From Paenibacillus pini JCM 16418 (GTDB taxonomy: Bacteria; Bacillota; Bacilli; Paenibacillales; Paenibacillaceae): 64,000 nucleotides of DNA. Location of the stretch: the NCBI RefSeq assembly GCF_000576305.1, contig NZ_BAVZ01000007.1, forward strand, positions 186,001 to 250,000, in the 5' to 3' direction. How positions within the stretch are numbered: position 1 is the first letter of the stretch; the number at the start of each line of letters is the position of its first letter. Of this stretch, positions 9,553 to 18,331 are shown in pieces. The notes beneath the pieces were generated by a model. It was not told where the DNA came from. It did no database searches and saw nothing but the letters and a program-made list of their open reading frames with translations. The position numbers and the translations under genes were made by a program.

Positions 9553-10188
9553 TTATTCGTTCTTAGACTTACTCTCCATATGAGGACATGCAAGGCCTCG
9601 GATCATTTCTGCTGTTTCTTGATCTCGATCGCTGCTTCGTTGGGTAAGGCCATTTAACACATCATTTCGCTTGCTTTCCGTTAAATTTTGACCAAACTTA
9701 AATTTAGTGCTCATATGATCGGGTGTAATCTTAACGACAGCAACTCCATTTAACCTGCTTCTATATTTCGGGTTCTCTGCATCGATAGGATCATACCCAC
9801 CCTCAGGTTGTAATTTCTTCATAAAAAATGAGAAGGAAGAGGCCTTTTCTTCGATATCTTTGACGACTTCAGCTGTACCGCTTACGGTAACACTTTTGAA
9901 AAAAGCGGTAGCAGGACAGGCCATGTGAGGATCGGTAAAATACGAAGGGATAATCGCATACTCATCGGCCACGCTGAAGCTGACTATAGGGTTATGTTTA
10001 AGATGCTCCATTTTCTCGCCTATACGGCTTCCATGGAAATAAAATAGGCCATTGGTATATACAAAATTAAGAGGGGTCACCCGAGGCCGCCCGTCTTCTC
10101 CTACGGTTCCGAGGAAACCGAAGGTCATCGTGGATAGAAATTGTTCAATTTCCTGTTCTTCTTCAATACTAAACTCACTTCTTCTCAT
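9553..10188 (-). CDS. Pyridoxamine 5'-phosphate oxidase-family protein (FMN-binding split barrel)
   Basis: This 211-residue protein starts with a helix and then the split-barrel core of the PNPOx-like flavoprotein family: FLSTMTFGFLGTVGEDGRPR, PLNFVYTNGLFYFHGSRIGEK and FSVADEYAI. Such proteins (the nitroimidazole-resistance/NimA-like group) bind FMN or related cofactors. The frame is open to 10269, but AAGGAGATAACGCC precedes the ATG at 10188. It is divergent from a MocR-type regulator, the usual arrangement for a MocR target, so the pair probably senses or handles a B6 vitamer or a flavin-linked substrate (inference). Confidence 0.82.
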   Translation of the reverse strand: MRRSEFSIEEEQEIEQFLSTMTFGFLGTVGEDGRPRVTPLNFVYTNGLFYFHGSRIGEKMEHLKHNPIVSFSVADEYAIIPSYFTDPHMACPATAFFKSVTVSGTAEVVKDIEEKASSFSFFMKKLQPEGGYDPIDAENPKYRSRLNGVAVVKITPDHMSTKFKFGQNLTESKRNDVLNGLTQRSSDRDQETAEMIRGLACPHMESKSKNE

Positions 10189-10237
10189 GGCGTTATCTCC
10201 TTCGATAGATTTAATTTGAATTAGCATATCGAATACA

Positions 10238-10286
10238 TTGACAATTAAAAAGATCCAATTTATATTCAAATTTATAGTCCAATTTA
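10238..10286 (+). promoter_or_regulatory. mocR promoter with direct-repeat operator candidate
   Basis: TTGACA (10238-10243), a 17-bp spacer and TATATT (10261-10266) make a near-consensus sigma-A promoter reading into the MocR gene. Two direct repeats TCCAATTTA (10254-10262 and 10278-10286), 24 bp apart, overlap the -10 and the likely transcript start. MocR regulators often bind direct repeats in the divergent gap, so this is the probable operator. Confidence 0.6.
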
Positions 10287-10317
10287 AGGATGATAGGTTC
10301 GGCGGAGGTAAGATGAG

Positions 10318-11768
10318 ATGGAGCCAGCGCTACATTTAACGACGTATCTAGAAAAATATCATTATAAATATTTGGCCCTTTACTATGCTCTTCGTGAGGC
10401 AATATTGGAAGGAAGGCTATCTGCGGGTAGCAAGCTACCCTCTACACGTGAGCTAGCGGATAGATATGATTTGTCACGTGGCTGTGTTGCTCAAAGTTAC
10501 GATATGCTGCTAGCGGAAGGGTATGTAGAAGCGCAAGTAGGGAGAGGCACGTTCGTCTCCCAAGCAGGTTCAATAGTAGAAAATTTAGAACCTGTGGATT
10601 CACCCATACAGCTCTCTAATTGGGGAAGGCGATTGGCGGCCCTACCAACCTTCTCATGGAAGGAGCATAGCGGCCCTGAAGATATTAGTTTTTTGAGTGA
10701 AAGCATGAGTATGTCTTATTTTCCCTATTCGGAGTGGCGTAGTGCGCTGGCTTTTGCAGGAGGTAAGGGTGGGATCGATTTACAGCAGGAGGTGCCGCCT
10801 CAGGGCGACCTGTTATTGCGTCAAGCGATAGCTGCCCATTTACGCCTAACACGCGGCATACTTGCAGATCCTGAGCATATCGTCTTGTTCAGCGGCTCGA
10901 TGCAGGGAATTATGCTATTATTCCAACTATTAATGAATGAAGGAGAAACCGCAGTCGTAGAGAATCCATGTTTCAATGGAATTAGGCGTGCGCTTGCTGC
11001 CATTGGTGGACAACCTCTTGCAGCAAATGTAGATCATCATGCATTCAGCCACAGAATTGGGATTCTCGCATGCTCTTTGTCACCCCAAGTCGTCAGTATC
11101 CAACGGGTGCGATACTTAGTCTGGAGCGGAGGCGCCAGCTGTTAGAGTGGGCGCAGCGCCGCGATGCCGTTATCATAGAGGATGATTATGATAGTGAGTT
11201 CCGCTGGGGAGGGCGACCGATTGAGCCGCTCAAGACACTGGATACGCAGGAACGCGTCATCTATCTTGGTTCGTTCTCGAAGACGATGTTCGCAGGCTTG
11301 CGTCTCGGATACGCTTTGCTACCTGCGGGGCTTGTTGATCCAGTTATCCGCGCCAAAGCGATCTATGACCCGATGTCGCCGGGTCTGCTAGAGCAGCGTG
11401 CTTTGGCAAGGTTCATGGCAAAGGGCGACTATGGAAAGCATTTGCGGCGCATGACTCGAATGTATGGAGCAAGGCATCGACATTTCTGCACTCTGATGCG
11501 GGAGTTCGTATCCGAGATATTTACGCTGATGCCCGGTGATTCCGGGCTGCATGTATATGCATACTGGCAGCGTTCACCTGAGGAATATGCGGCATTCATT
11601 GAGGCGGCTAAACGGAGCAATGTTATTTTTCGAGATGCAGCGGTGTTTCATGTGGAACAGGGACCGCTGGCAGCATGCTTTGGCTTTGCCCATCTCGATG
11701 AGCAGCAGCTTACCGAAGGGGTGAAAAGGCTGGCAGCCGCATGGCAGGATGTGCAAAATAACGTCTGA
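10318..11768 (+). pseudogene. MocR-family regulator (GntR helix-turn-helix plus aminotransferase domain), frameshifted
   Basis: The first frame (10318-11145) has the GntR winged helix (SKLPSTRELADRYDLSRGCVAQ, about residues 38-60) and the first half of a fold-type I aminotransferase domain. The second frame (to 11768) supplies the rest: FVTPSRQYPTGA, IIEDDYDSEFRW and GSFSKTMFAGLRLGY, where the Lys of SFSK is the expected PLP Schiff-base residue. Adding one base near 11038-11042 (CATCATG-CATTC) joins them into a protein of about 483 residues, the normal MocR length. MocR proteins sense PLP-linked metabolites. The likely target is the divergent PNPOx-like gene. The break may be real or an indel error. 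Confidence 0.82.
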
Positions 11769-11822
11769 AGCGTTATCATAATAAAGGTAATTATTAGTCT
11801 ATCTATAGGGGGGAATGACGAC

Positions 11823-12608
11823 ATGCTGCATGCATCGCCGTCTTCTTTTGAAATATTGCCATCCCTCGCTAAAATTGTGTGCGAGCCCGGATGGAAATGG
11901 CAAAAGCGCGAGAAAGCATTATTAAATTATGATTTATTCTATGTATGGAGCGGGGAGGGAACGGTTATCCGCAATGATGAGCCGTTTGAAGTTGGCAAAG
12001 GCAGCTGTTTTCTTTTCCGGCCAGGCGATCATACAAGTGCTACACATAATCCTCAAAAGCCACTGGTGCTGACCTATAGTCATTTTCACATAGCTGAACC
12101 GATTCATGAAATTCCTGAACCCTATCGTAAGTTGTCGGAAACGGTAGATTTCGAATACATGTTGTCCCGGTATGTACGTTTGTTTCTAGTTCCTACGTAT
12201 GGTGCCAAGGAAGAAGGGCAACTGATTCTGAAGCAGCTTATGATTCATTTGCTGCGCGAGGACAGGCAACAGCCAGCAGAGAAGAAAGTGAGCAACCAGC
12301 TAACGGAAGCGATTCATGAAATCGCCAATTATGTTCAGCAGCATCCGGGAATTCCACATCGGGTCGAGGATCTTGCAGCGCGTGCTGGTCTATCTCCAAG
12401 ATACTTCTCTATCAAGTTCAAGGAACTGATTGGCTTTCCAGTTCAGTCCTATATTATTAAAACTCGGATTGAACGTGCGCAGCATTTGCTTCTACATGCA
12501 GGGATGAATGTTACTGAGGTTGCTGATGCGCTAGGGTATCGTGATATTTTCTTCTTTAGCCGTCAGTTTAAACAATATACCGGCAAGAACCCGTCGGAAA
12601 TCAGGTAA
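11823..12608 (+). CDS. AraC-family transcriptional regulator
   Basis: This 261-residue regulator has an N-terminal cupin-like sensing domain (about residues 20-115, with the FLFRPGDHT turn) and a C-terminal double helix-turn-helix (about 165-261). The second helix-turn-helix carries the family signature around VADALGYRDIFFFSRQFKQY. This arrangement is typical of AraC regulators of sugar-use genes, but no target gene sits next to it. It starts at ATG 11823, after AGGGGGGAA. Confidence 0.88.
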   Translation: MLHASPSSFEILPSLAKIVCEPGWKWQKREKALLNYDLFYVWSGEGTVIRNDEPFEVGKGSCFLFRPGDHTSATHNPQKPLVLTYSHFHIAEPIHEIPEPYRKLSETVDFEYMLSRYVRLFLVPTYGAKEEGQLILKQLMIHLLREDRQQPAEKKVSNQLTEAIHEIANYVQQHPGIPHRVEDLAARAGLSPRYFSIKFKELIGFPVQSYIIKTRIERAQHLLLHAGMNVTEVADALGYRDIFFFSRQFKQYTGKNPSEIR

Positions 12609-12693
12609 TTACTCCCATTTGTTTCGAGAGTGTAAAGTAGGGGTAAATACTTTCATACTTGCACGTTGATGCAAATGAAGGGAGGACGTATGG

Positions 12694-12810
12694 ATGAGTT
12701 ACAGACGGCGGATTCGCAGTAGGGACAGCTTCAGAGCCGGACGCATGATCTTCCGGAATCGTATAAGCCGGTTGAAAACAGGCGATTCTGAAAGCGACCT
12801 TTGGTTCTAA
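12694..12810 (+). CDS. Arg-rich 38-residue small protein
   Basis: This small ORF begins MSYRRRIRSRDSFRAGRM and ends SDLWF. Ten of 38 residues are Arg, followed by an acidic DSESD tail. It has a good ribosome binding site (GGGAGG at 12680-12685, eight bases ahead of ATG) and its own downstream terminator, which support translation as a separate unit. No family is recognised. A small nucleic-acid-binding or spore-associated peptide is conceivable, but that is a guess. Confidence 0.5.
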   Translation: MSYRRRIRSRDSFRAGRMIFRNRISRLKTGDSESDLWF

Positions 12811-12856
12811 TTCTATTAAAATTCATATAAACATGATGTACATATGTTTAATAACG

Positions 12857-12896
12857 AAGAGCAGCGACGGAGGAAGGTCCGAAGCTGCTCTTTTTG
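12857..12896 (+). terminator. Rho-independent terminator after the Arg-rich small ORF
   Basis: AAGAGCAGC pairs with GCTGCTCTT around an 18-base loop and is followed by a T run. Confidence 0.7.
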
Positions 12897-13003
12897 ATTG
12901 ATATGATGGATAATTTTTGTTCCATCGTGAAGATGTCTGCTAGTATAGGTAGTAAGGCAATTCATCAGCGGCCTATTAGACATGATAGAAGGAGATACGA
13001 CTT

Positions 13004-14005
13004 ATGAATGAAGCATTTGATGCAAATACAGAAGAGGGACGCCGGTTACTACTCGTTGAAGCGGAGCAGGTTGTCATGGGTGCTCTGGAGCAATATTCGC
13101 AGGAGATAGACCGTATTCACTTTATTCAGATATCAGATCATATTACGTATAAATTGGAATCGAATAATGGAGAGTCATTCTTACTTCGGATACATACTGA
13201 AACACTAGCCCCAGATGAAATTCGATCAGAACTTACATGGCTCGAAGCGCTAGCTCACGAAGGAATTACCGTTCCCTTAGGGATGAAGAACTTGCAGGAT
13301 GAGTATGTGACGGAAGTGGTCACCGACAAGGGACGGCACTGGCTAGTTACCATGCTTCGCTGGATCGAGGGCGATCATGAGGCAGGGGAAATCAGCGAAA
13401 ATCAGGTTAAACAAATGGGTTCGTTGATGGCAAGGCTCCATAAAGCTTCTCAAGATTTCGTATCTCCTAATGGCTTTAAGCGTCAGACATGGGGAGTAGC
13501 ACGCTTTGAACAAGATTTTGCGCATTTGCAGAAGCATTATCGAGCATTTTTATCGGATGAAGATTTTGAACTTTATCAGCAGGCGGCGGGTAAAGTTATT
13601 CGTCACCTTGGTGAGCTACAGCCAAGCCCTAATCATTTCGGGATGATTCATGCGGATTTCCATGAAGGGAATCTAGTATTTAATGAAGGCAAGCCTTATT
13701 TAATTGACTTCGGGCGCTGTGGTTTCGGATATTACTTATATGATATGGCCGAGGCATTCATCGGGCTTCATCCGTTGCAGCGTCAGAGATTTGTGGAGGC
13801 TTACCGAGACATCGTTCAGCTTGAGGATGATGCGGAGGCGCAGCTTGAAACCTTTTTTATCAAGGCACTGATTGAGAATCAGAGCTTCCATGCGGCCAAT
13901 CCGAGGGAAAAGGAAGAATTACTCGGACAAAAGCGATATTCACTCGCTTTAATTCGTCACTATTTGAGCGGAGAATTGTTTTTGTTTAATCGTATTTCGA
14001 TGTGA
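13004..14005 (+). CDS. Phosphotransferase-family (APH-fold) kinase-like protein
   Basis: This 333-residue APH-superfamily protein has the Brenner-type catalytic loop HADFHEGNLVF (about 215-225) and the magnesium-binding LIDFGRCGFGYYLYDMA just after it, so it should be an active small-molecule kinase. It resembles the homoserine-kinase-II/CotS-like/YtmP branch more than drug-resistance enzymes. The substrate cannot be read from sequence. It has a strong ribosome binding site (AGAAGGAGATACGACTT-ATG). An SDR gene follows after 23 bp and is probably in the same operon. Confidence 0.82.
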   Translation: MNEAFDANTEEGRRLLLVEAEQVVMGALEQYSQEIDRIHFIQISDHITYKLESNNGESFLLRIHTETLAPDEIRSELTWLEALAHEGITVPLGMKNLQDEYVTEVVTDKGRHWLVTMLRWIEGDHEAGEISENQVKQMGSLMARLHKASQDFVSPNGFKRQTWGVARFEQDFAHLQKHYRAFLSDEDFELYQQAAGKVIRHLGELQPSPNHFGMIHADFHEGNLVFNEGKPYLIDFGRCGFGYYLYDMAEAFIGLHPLQRQRFVEAYRDIVQLEDDAEAQLETFFIKALIENQSFHAANPREKEELLGQKRYSLALIRHYLSGELFLFNRISM

Positions 14006-14028
14006 TCACGTAGCAAGGGAGGAGATGT

Positions 14029-14880
14029 ATGCGTAGAGCTGATCCAGGAGCAGTTGCGCTGGTCACCGGCTGTTCTAGTGGCTTTGGACTACTCATCTGT
14101 GTGGAGCTTGCACTGCGGGGCTTTACCGTTATAGCGGGTATGCGCAGGCCTGAAGCTAAAGGGAAGCTAATGGATGCTGCTCAGGAGGCTGGAGTTGCCG
14201 AGCATGTTCATGTCATTGAGCTGGATGTGACCCTTGAAGAACAGGTTAAGCAGGTAGTCGAGTTAATTCATGAACGCTATGGGCGGATTGATGTACTGGT
14301 CAATAATGCAGGTACTGCCTATGGTGGTTTTATCGAAGCGATTCCACTTGAAGTATGGCGTGAGCAGATGGATGCTAACTTTATTGGCGTTGTTTCCGTA
14401 ACGCAGACCGTACTACCTCTAATGCGTGAGCAACAAAAAGGCCGGATCATCCAAATGAGCAGCATCAGCGGCATCATGGGATTTCCCGGCTTTGGTCCAT
14501 ATGCATCTTCCAAATTTGCATTAGAAGGATTTAGTGAATGTTTAGCGCTCGAAATGAAGCCCTTTGGGATCGACGTCATCTTGATCGAGCCAGGTTCATA
14601 TGGTACGCCGATTTGGGATAAGGGCTTCTCGCAAATGAGCACCAAGGACAACTCGCCTTACCGCGGCATGCTGGAGAAGGTCATGACCTTCTCCAAGCAA
14701 AGTGCTGAGCAAGGCGGAGATCCACGTGACGTTGCACGGCTGGTAGCATACACCGCCCTCCGGCGTTCCCCTTCGATGCGATATGCACTGCCGCATGCGA
14801 CAAGGATGATGATAGCTGTAAAGATTCTACTGCCAGATCGTCTCTTCCAGCGGATTTTATCTATGGTGTTGTGGAAATAA
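14029..14880 (+). CDS. Short-chain dehydrogenase/reductase (SDR)
   Basis: This 283-residue classical SDR has TGCSSGFG (residues 14-21), NNAGTAYGG, SSISG and YASSK (the catalytic Tyr and Lys), followed by IEPGSYGTPIW. The size and C-terminal extension resemble retinol/17-beta-type SDRs; the substrate is unknown. It is preceded by GGGAGGAG eight bases before ATG. The coupling to the upstream kinase-like gene suggests one two-gene operon. Confidence 0.86.
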   Translation: MRRADPGAVALVTGCSSGFGLLICVELALRGFTVIAGMRRPEAKGKLMDAAQEAGVAEHVHVIELDVTLEEQVKQVVELIHERYGRIDVLVNNAGTAYGGFIEAIPLEVWREQMDANFIGVVSVTQTVLPLMREQQKGRIIQMSSISGIMGFPGFGPYASSKFALEGFSECLALEMKPFGIDVILIEPGSYGTPIWDKGFSQMSTKDNSPYRGMLEKVMTFSKQSAEQGGDPRDVARLVAYTALRRSPSMRYALPHATRMMIAVKILLPDRLFQRILSMVLWK

Positions 14881-14890
14881 GATAAGGCAA

Positions 14891-15697
14891 TTAGCTGGGA
14901 GCTTTAGAGCGAGAAGTATGAAGCTGTCCGAGAAGTTGTCCCATCTTCACGGCATCACCCATATGTATGTTAGAGTCTAACGTAAAAGTGTCATCTTCTG
15001 TAATTAACACGACCGTCGATCCAAATTCAAAATAAGCTAGATCATCACCGTTACGCCACTGCGTGACGGTTTTGTCGTTGTAGTGGATGCTGCTGACATT
15101 CATAGCTCCCACTTTGACGACGGCGACTTCGCCTTGGTTATGGGCGATATACGTAATGAGTCGTTCATTGCGGCTTAATACGGTCTTCATATGGGTCATA
15201 CCAAATTCGTTAACGGGATAAGCACGACCTTTGATATGTTCACTTTCAACCTTTACGCCAGTAACAGGCGAATGAATTCGGTGGTAATCGGTCGGACTAA
15301 GATAAAGCACGAAAAAATAGCCATGCTTGTATAATTCCAAATGAGGGGAGTAATTCAACAGTTCCTCTAAGGAATAATCTTGTCCTTTTACATTGAGAAG
15401 GGTACCCGCGTTAATACGGCCCATGGCCGTAATTTTGCCATCGACGGGGCTAGTGAGCACCTGATCTCCTTGACCTATAGGTCGCATGCCGGGCTTAAGA
15501 CGTCGCGCAAAAAATTCATTGAGTGAGCGATATTCATGTATTTCTTTCTCCGCTTCATGGGCGGGGATTTGATAGCTTTTGATAAATGTAGGTATAACGC
15601 GTTTGCTGATTCTGCTATGAGAAAAACGTCCCATCATGGCGGAGATCCATTTATGTGAGGAGAGTTCGGTCATCAGCCGCAGTATTTCTTTTGCCAT
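14891..15697 (-). CDS. psd: Phosphatidylserine decarboxylase proenzyme
   Basis: This 268-residue proenzyme makes phosphatidylethanolamine from phosphatidylserine at the membrane. It has the self-cleavage motif FGST at 225-228: cutting between G226 and S227 would turn the Ser into the catalytic pyruvoyl group and leave a 42-residue alpha chain. The SPVDGKI (Asp) and DYHRIHSP (His) motifs complete the Asp-His-Ser self-processing triad. No partner pssA gene is near. It starts at ATG 15697 after AGGGAG, and converges with the SDR gene with only 10 bp between the stops and no obvious terminator. Confidence 0.92.
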   Translation of the reverse strand: MAKEILRLMTELSSHKWISAMMGRFSHSRISKRVIPTFIKSYQIPAHEAEKEIHEYRSLNEFFARRLKPGMRPIGQGDQVLTSPVDGKITAMGRINAGTLLNVKGQDYSLEELLNYSPHLELYKHGYFFVLYLSPTDYHRIHSPVTGVKVESEHIKGRAYPVNEFGMTHMKTVLSRNERLITYIAHNQGEVAVVKVGAMNVSSIHYNDKTVTQWRNGDDLAYFEFGSTVVLITEDDTFTLDSNIHMGDAVKMGQLLGQLHTSRSKAPS

Positions 15698-15833
15698 GCT
15701 TAATCTCCCTTCGGGTCATTACAATCATTTTGGAGTCGTTTGGGCGCTCTGAAATATATTGACATAGAATGACGTTTTAAGCAATAACCATGGAGAATAA
15801 GCTTGAGACCTAATTGTTGTTAAAAATGAATAA

Positions 15834-15857
15834 TAAAGGGTCGTAAATACCCTTTAT
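15834..15857 (-). terminator. Terminator after the yheC/D-like gene
   Basis: On the minus strand AAAGGGT pairs with ACCCTTT around a short AT-rich loop and is followed by a weak T tract. Confidence 0.55.
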
Positions 15858-15861
15858 CCTA

Positions 15862-16977
15862 TCAAAGAGTGTTCACGACCCGGTCAATATAATCCTGTGA
15901 ATTGTGTAAATAACGTGCATATGCCATCGGTTGGCGATAGCTGTCTTTCCACGTTTCATACATTCCCGCCTTATGAAAACCGTATCTCTGATCACGACCA
16001 TTACATTCGATAAAATAAGGTTTACCTAAAGAAGTTATGCCAATATCAAGTCCGAAATCGGCTACCATAGGAAGATGGCGTTCTAGCTTCATTACTATTC
16101 GCATCGATAGCTCCCTTACATCTGCAACGATACGTCCTGTTGGAATATTCGGCAAGCTGGAGGGCAGCACAACATTAACGGGAAACACGCTTCCCCCTTG
16201 AGCTACATTGGATACGAATGCATTAGATGCTGCAACTTTTGCAAACATGCCAGTAATATCCCACTGTCCGTTTATTCCCCTCTGCACAGATACACGTAAA
16301 TCGAAGGGACGCTTATTGTACTCAGCCAGATTAATTCGCTCTTGTACAATAAATGGAACACTGCGCATGCGTCGCAGCAATATAACGGGAAGCTGCTGCC
16401 GTCGTAGTCGAAGGGTGTGCCAATCATGGGCACGACCACTTCGTGAAAATTTTAGTGTCCAAGAGGAACCTTTATAACGGAGTCTCATTAAACCCTTGCC
16501 CACGCTTCCTGCACATGGCTTAATAATCATATCATCATATCGCCGCATCATTTCCTTAATGGAAAGGGATGTGGCGTTTATCGTTTCTGGGAGGTGCGGG
16601 GCAATTTGTGTATCACTACATAGTACATGATGAATCTCATCTTTACCGTAACGGTTGTAAGCATTAAAAATTCGGTAACCCTGTCCGAGCATAAGTTCGA
16701 TCTTGTGTCGCGAGTTTTTATCAAAATAAAGAGCTCGATTATGAATAATACGCGGTATTGGAAGCCGTATTCGAGCATATTCGTTATTATTCAGCACATA
16801 CGCTAAGCATTGTCCACTTTCCAAATGTATATCCTGCAGCCGCATAAAACAGGGAATTAAGCCGAATGATCTTGCGGCTTCTTCATAGTTGGTTATCGAT
16901 TCTTGCCCTGTTCTCCTCTGCGGGATTCCTTTGTGCATGGCCGCATTCACTAGAATCCCAACGTATGAAATCCACAA
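15862..16977 (-). CDS. YheC/YheD-family endospore coat-associated protein (ATP-grasp)
   Basis: This 371-residue protein belongs to the YheC/YheD family, whose Bacillus members localise to the spore coat. The fold is ATP-grasp: IIKPCAGSVGKGLMRL is the nucleotide-binding Lys and Gly-rich loop, and IECNGRD near the C terminus is the metal-binding end. The start is a TTG at 16977, eight bases after AGGAGG. A CATACGATA element (17024-17016, minus strand) lies about 40 bp upstream and fits the sigma-K -10, though without a clear AC at -35. It is divergent from the large glycosyltransferase locus and so marks its left edge. Confidence 0.85.
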   Translation of the reverse strand: MWISYVGILVNAAMHKGIPQRRTGQESITNYEEAARSFGLIPCFMRLQDIHLESGQCLAYVLNNNEYARIRLPIPRIIHNRALYFDKNSRHKIELMLGQGYRIFNAYNRYGKDEIHHVLCSDTQIAPHLPETINATSLSIKEMMRRYDDMIIKPCAGSVGKGLMRLRYKGSSWTLKFSRSGRAHDWHTLRLRRQQLPVILLRRMRSVPFIVQERINLAEYNKRPFDLRVSVQRGINGQWDITGMFAKVAASNAFVSNVAQGGSVFPVNVVLPSSLPNIPTGRIVADVRELSMRIVMKLERHLPMVADFGLDIGITSLGKPYFIECNGRDQRYGFHKAGMYETWKDSYRQPMAYARYLHNSQDYIDRVVNTL

Positions 16978-17015
16978 AGCTACCCCTCCTAGCTATCCGT
17001 TACAGGCTTTGTGTA

Positions 17016-17024
17016 TATCGTATG
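17016..17024 (-). promoter_or_regulatory. Sporulation-type -10 element for the yheC/D-like gene
   Basis: On the minus strand this reads CATACGATA, a full CATAnnnTA match, 39 bp before the TTG start. No AC pair is found 16-17 bp upstream, so this is tentative. Confidence 0.35.
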
Positions 17025-17040
17025 CATTTCAGGCTATGGA

Positions 17041-17077
17041 GCCACGGACGTTTGTCCGTGTAGAAGTGGCCTATTTT
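17041..17077 (+). promoter_or_regulatory. Terminator-like hairpin in the leader of the GT4 gene
   Basis: CACGGAC-GTTT-GTCCGTG (17043-17060) is a perfect hairpin. An alternative stem, GCCAC/GTGGC (17041-17045 with 17066-17070), is followed by CTATTTTTT. No plus-strand gene lies just upstream for it to terminate, so a leader attenuator or a transcription barrier between divergent units is possible. Confidence 0.35.
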
Positions 17078-17109
17078 TTCATAAATGATGTTAGTGAAGG
17101 GAGGGAGCT

Positions 17110-18267
17110 ATGATGAATGAACCCCGAGTGGCGGTCATCACTCCTGGTTCGTTTGTAATTCCATCCGGGAACAGCAGCTCCGTCGAGCGAGTGGCAGAGC
17201 AATCCATCCCTCTGGCGGCAGAAGGTTTAAATATCCGTATATACGGGATATGTGGAGAAGGCAAAGATGAAATAGGGTCAGTTGGAAAGATACCCGTTCA
17301 TCGTTATCCAAAAGGATCTGCCTATATTCGGTCTGTTCAAGCTTCGCTATTACACTGGCGTCCGCAAGTTATTGATGTAATGAATAGACCACGGATTGCC
17401 TATACGCTTAAACAAGCTCTTCCCCAAACGAAGGTGGCTCTGTCTCTACACTCTCTTAGTTTTATATCTGAACCTCATCTTCGTCATGAGCAAGCGGCTC
17501 GCTATGTTGCATCTGTGGATGCCATTGTAGCGAATAGTACCTATCTCGGAGAAGAACTGAAATCTCGATTTCCAGCCATAGCTGATCGTGTATATGTTAA
17601 TTGGCTCGGTGTTTCGATCGCCGACTTTCCATCTCGCTGGTCACCGCAACAGGACAATTTGAGAAGAGCTCAGCTTCAGCAACAGGGGTGGACTGGGCGC
17701 AAGATCATCATGTATGCGGGCCGTTTATTACCGATTAAAGGGATTCATCACTTGCTTGCGGCATTGCCTGATCTGGTTAAGGCGGTACCTGAGGTTATGG
17801 TTGTTATTATTGGTAGTGCTTTTTATGGATCAGGTACATCCACAGCTTATGAGGCGAAGCTTCACCAGCTTGCTACTCCTTATCGGCATCATGTTACGTT
17901 CATCCCACTGGTCTCACATTCAGAAATGCCTAAGTGGTATAGACTCGCAGATGTCATTGTCGTACCTTCAGGTGAAGGCGAGGCGTTTGGTCTTGTTAAT
18001 GTTGAAGCGATGGCATCCGGAGTACCCGTAGTTGCCTCTTCCGCAGGGGGGATTCCGGAAATTGTTCAGGATGGATTAACAGGCCTAACACTTCCAGTAG
18101 ATCGGTTGGATAGAGATCTGTCTGCTGCTTTGATTCGCTTACTTCAGGATGATGAGCTTAGCAGATCTATGGGGCTCGCAGGTCGGAGCAGAGTTGTTCA
18201 GCACTTCCGTTGGCAATATACTGCCGACCGCTGGCACGAGCTTATGCAAATGCTTGCGAAGCGGTGA
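17110..18267 (+). CDS. Glycosyltransferase family 4 (CotSA-like)
   Basis: This 385-residue GT-B glycosyltransferase has KIIMYAGRLLPIKGIHHLL (about residues 198-216) opening the nucleotide-sugar-binding domain, and EGEAFGLVNVEAMASGVPVVAS with the ExFGxxxxE motif of retaining GT4 enzymes. Bacillus spore-coat proteins of the CotSA/YtcC type share this architecture, and the locus supports a spore role. The start ATG follows AGGGAGGGAG. It is the first gene of the rightward glycosylation cluster, divergent from the yheC/D-like gene. The sugar and acceptor are unknown. Confidence 0.86.
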   Translation: MMNEPRVAVITPGSFVIPSGNSSSVERVAEQSIPLAAEGLNIRIYGICGEGKDEIGSVGKIPVHRYPKGSAYIRSVQASLLHWRPQVIDVMNRPRIAYTLKQALPQTKVALSLHSLSFISEPHLRHEQAARYVASVDAIVANSTYLGEELKSRFPAIADRVYVNWLGVSIADFPSRWSPQQDNLRRAQLQQQGWTGRKIIMYAGRLLPIKGIHHLLAALPDLVKAVPEVMVVIIGSAFYGSGTSTAYEAKLHQLATPYRHHVTFIPLVSHSEMPKWYRLADVIVVPSGEGEAFGLVNVEAMASGVPVVASSAGGIPEIVQDGLTGLTLPVDRLDRDLSAALIRLLQDDELSRSMGLAGRSRVVQHFRWQYTADRWHELMQMLAKR

Positions 18268-18294
18268 CACCAGCCTAAAGGGGTGCATATGATG
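18267..18294 (+). promoter_or_regulatory. Sigma-K-like promoter for the decapeptide-repeat protein
   Basis: AC (18267-18268), a 17-bp spacer, then CATATGATG (18286-18294). The sigma-K consensus is AC-N16/17-CATAnnnTA; only the final A differs. It lies 38 bp before the TTG start, overlapping the end of the GT4 gene. Confidence 0.5.
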
Positions 18295-18331
18295 TTACAA
18301 GGTGCAACCCGGTTAAGGAGGAGTGAATCAT

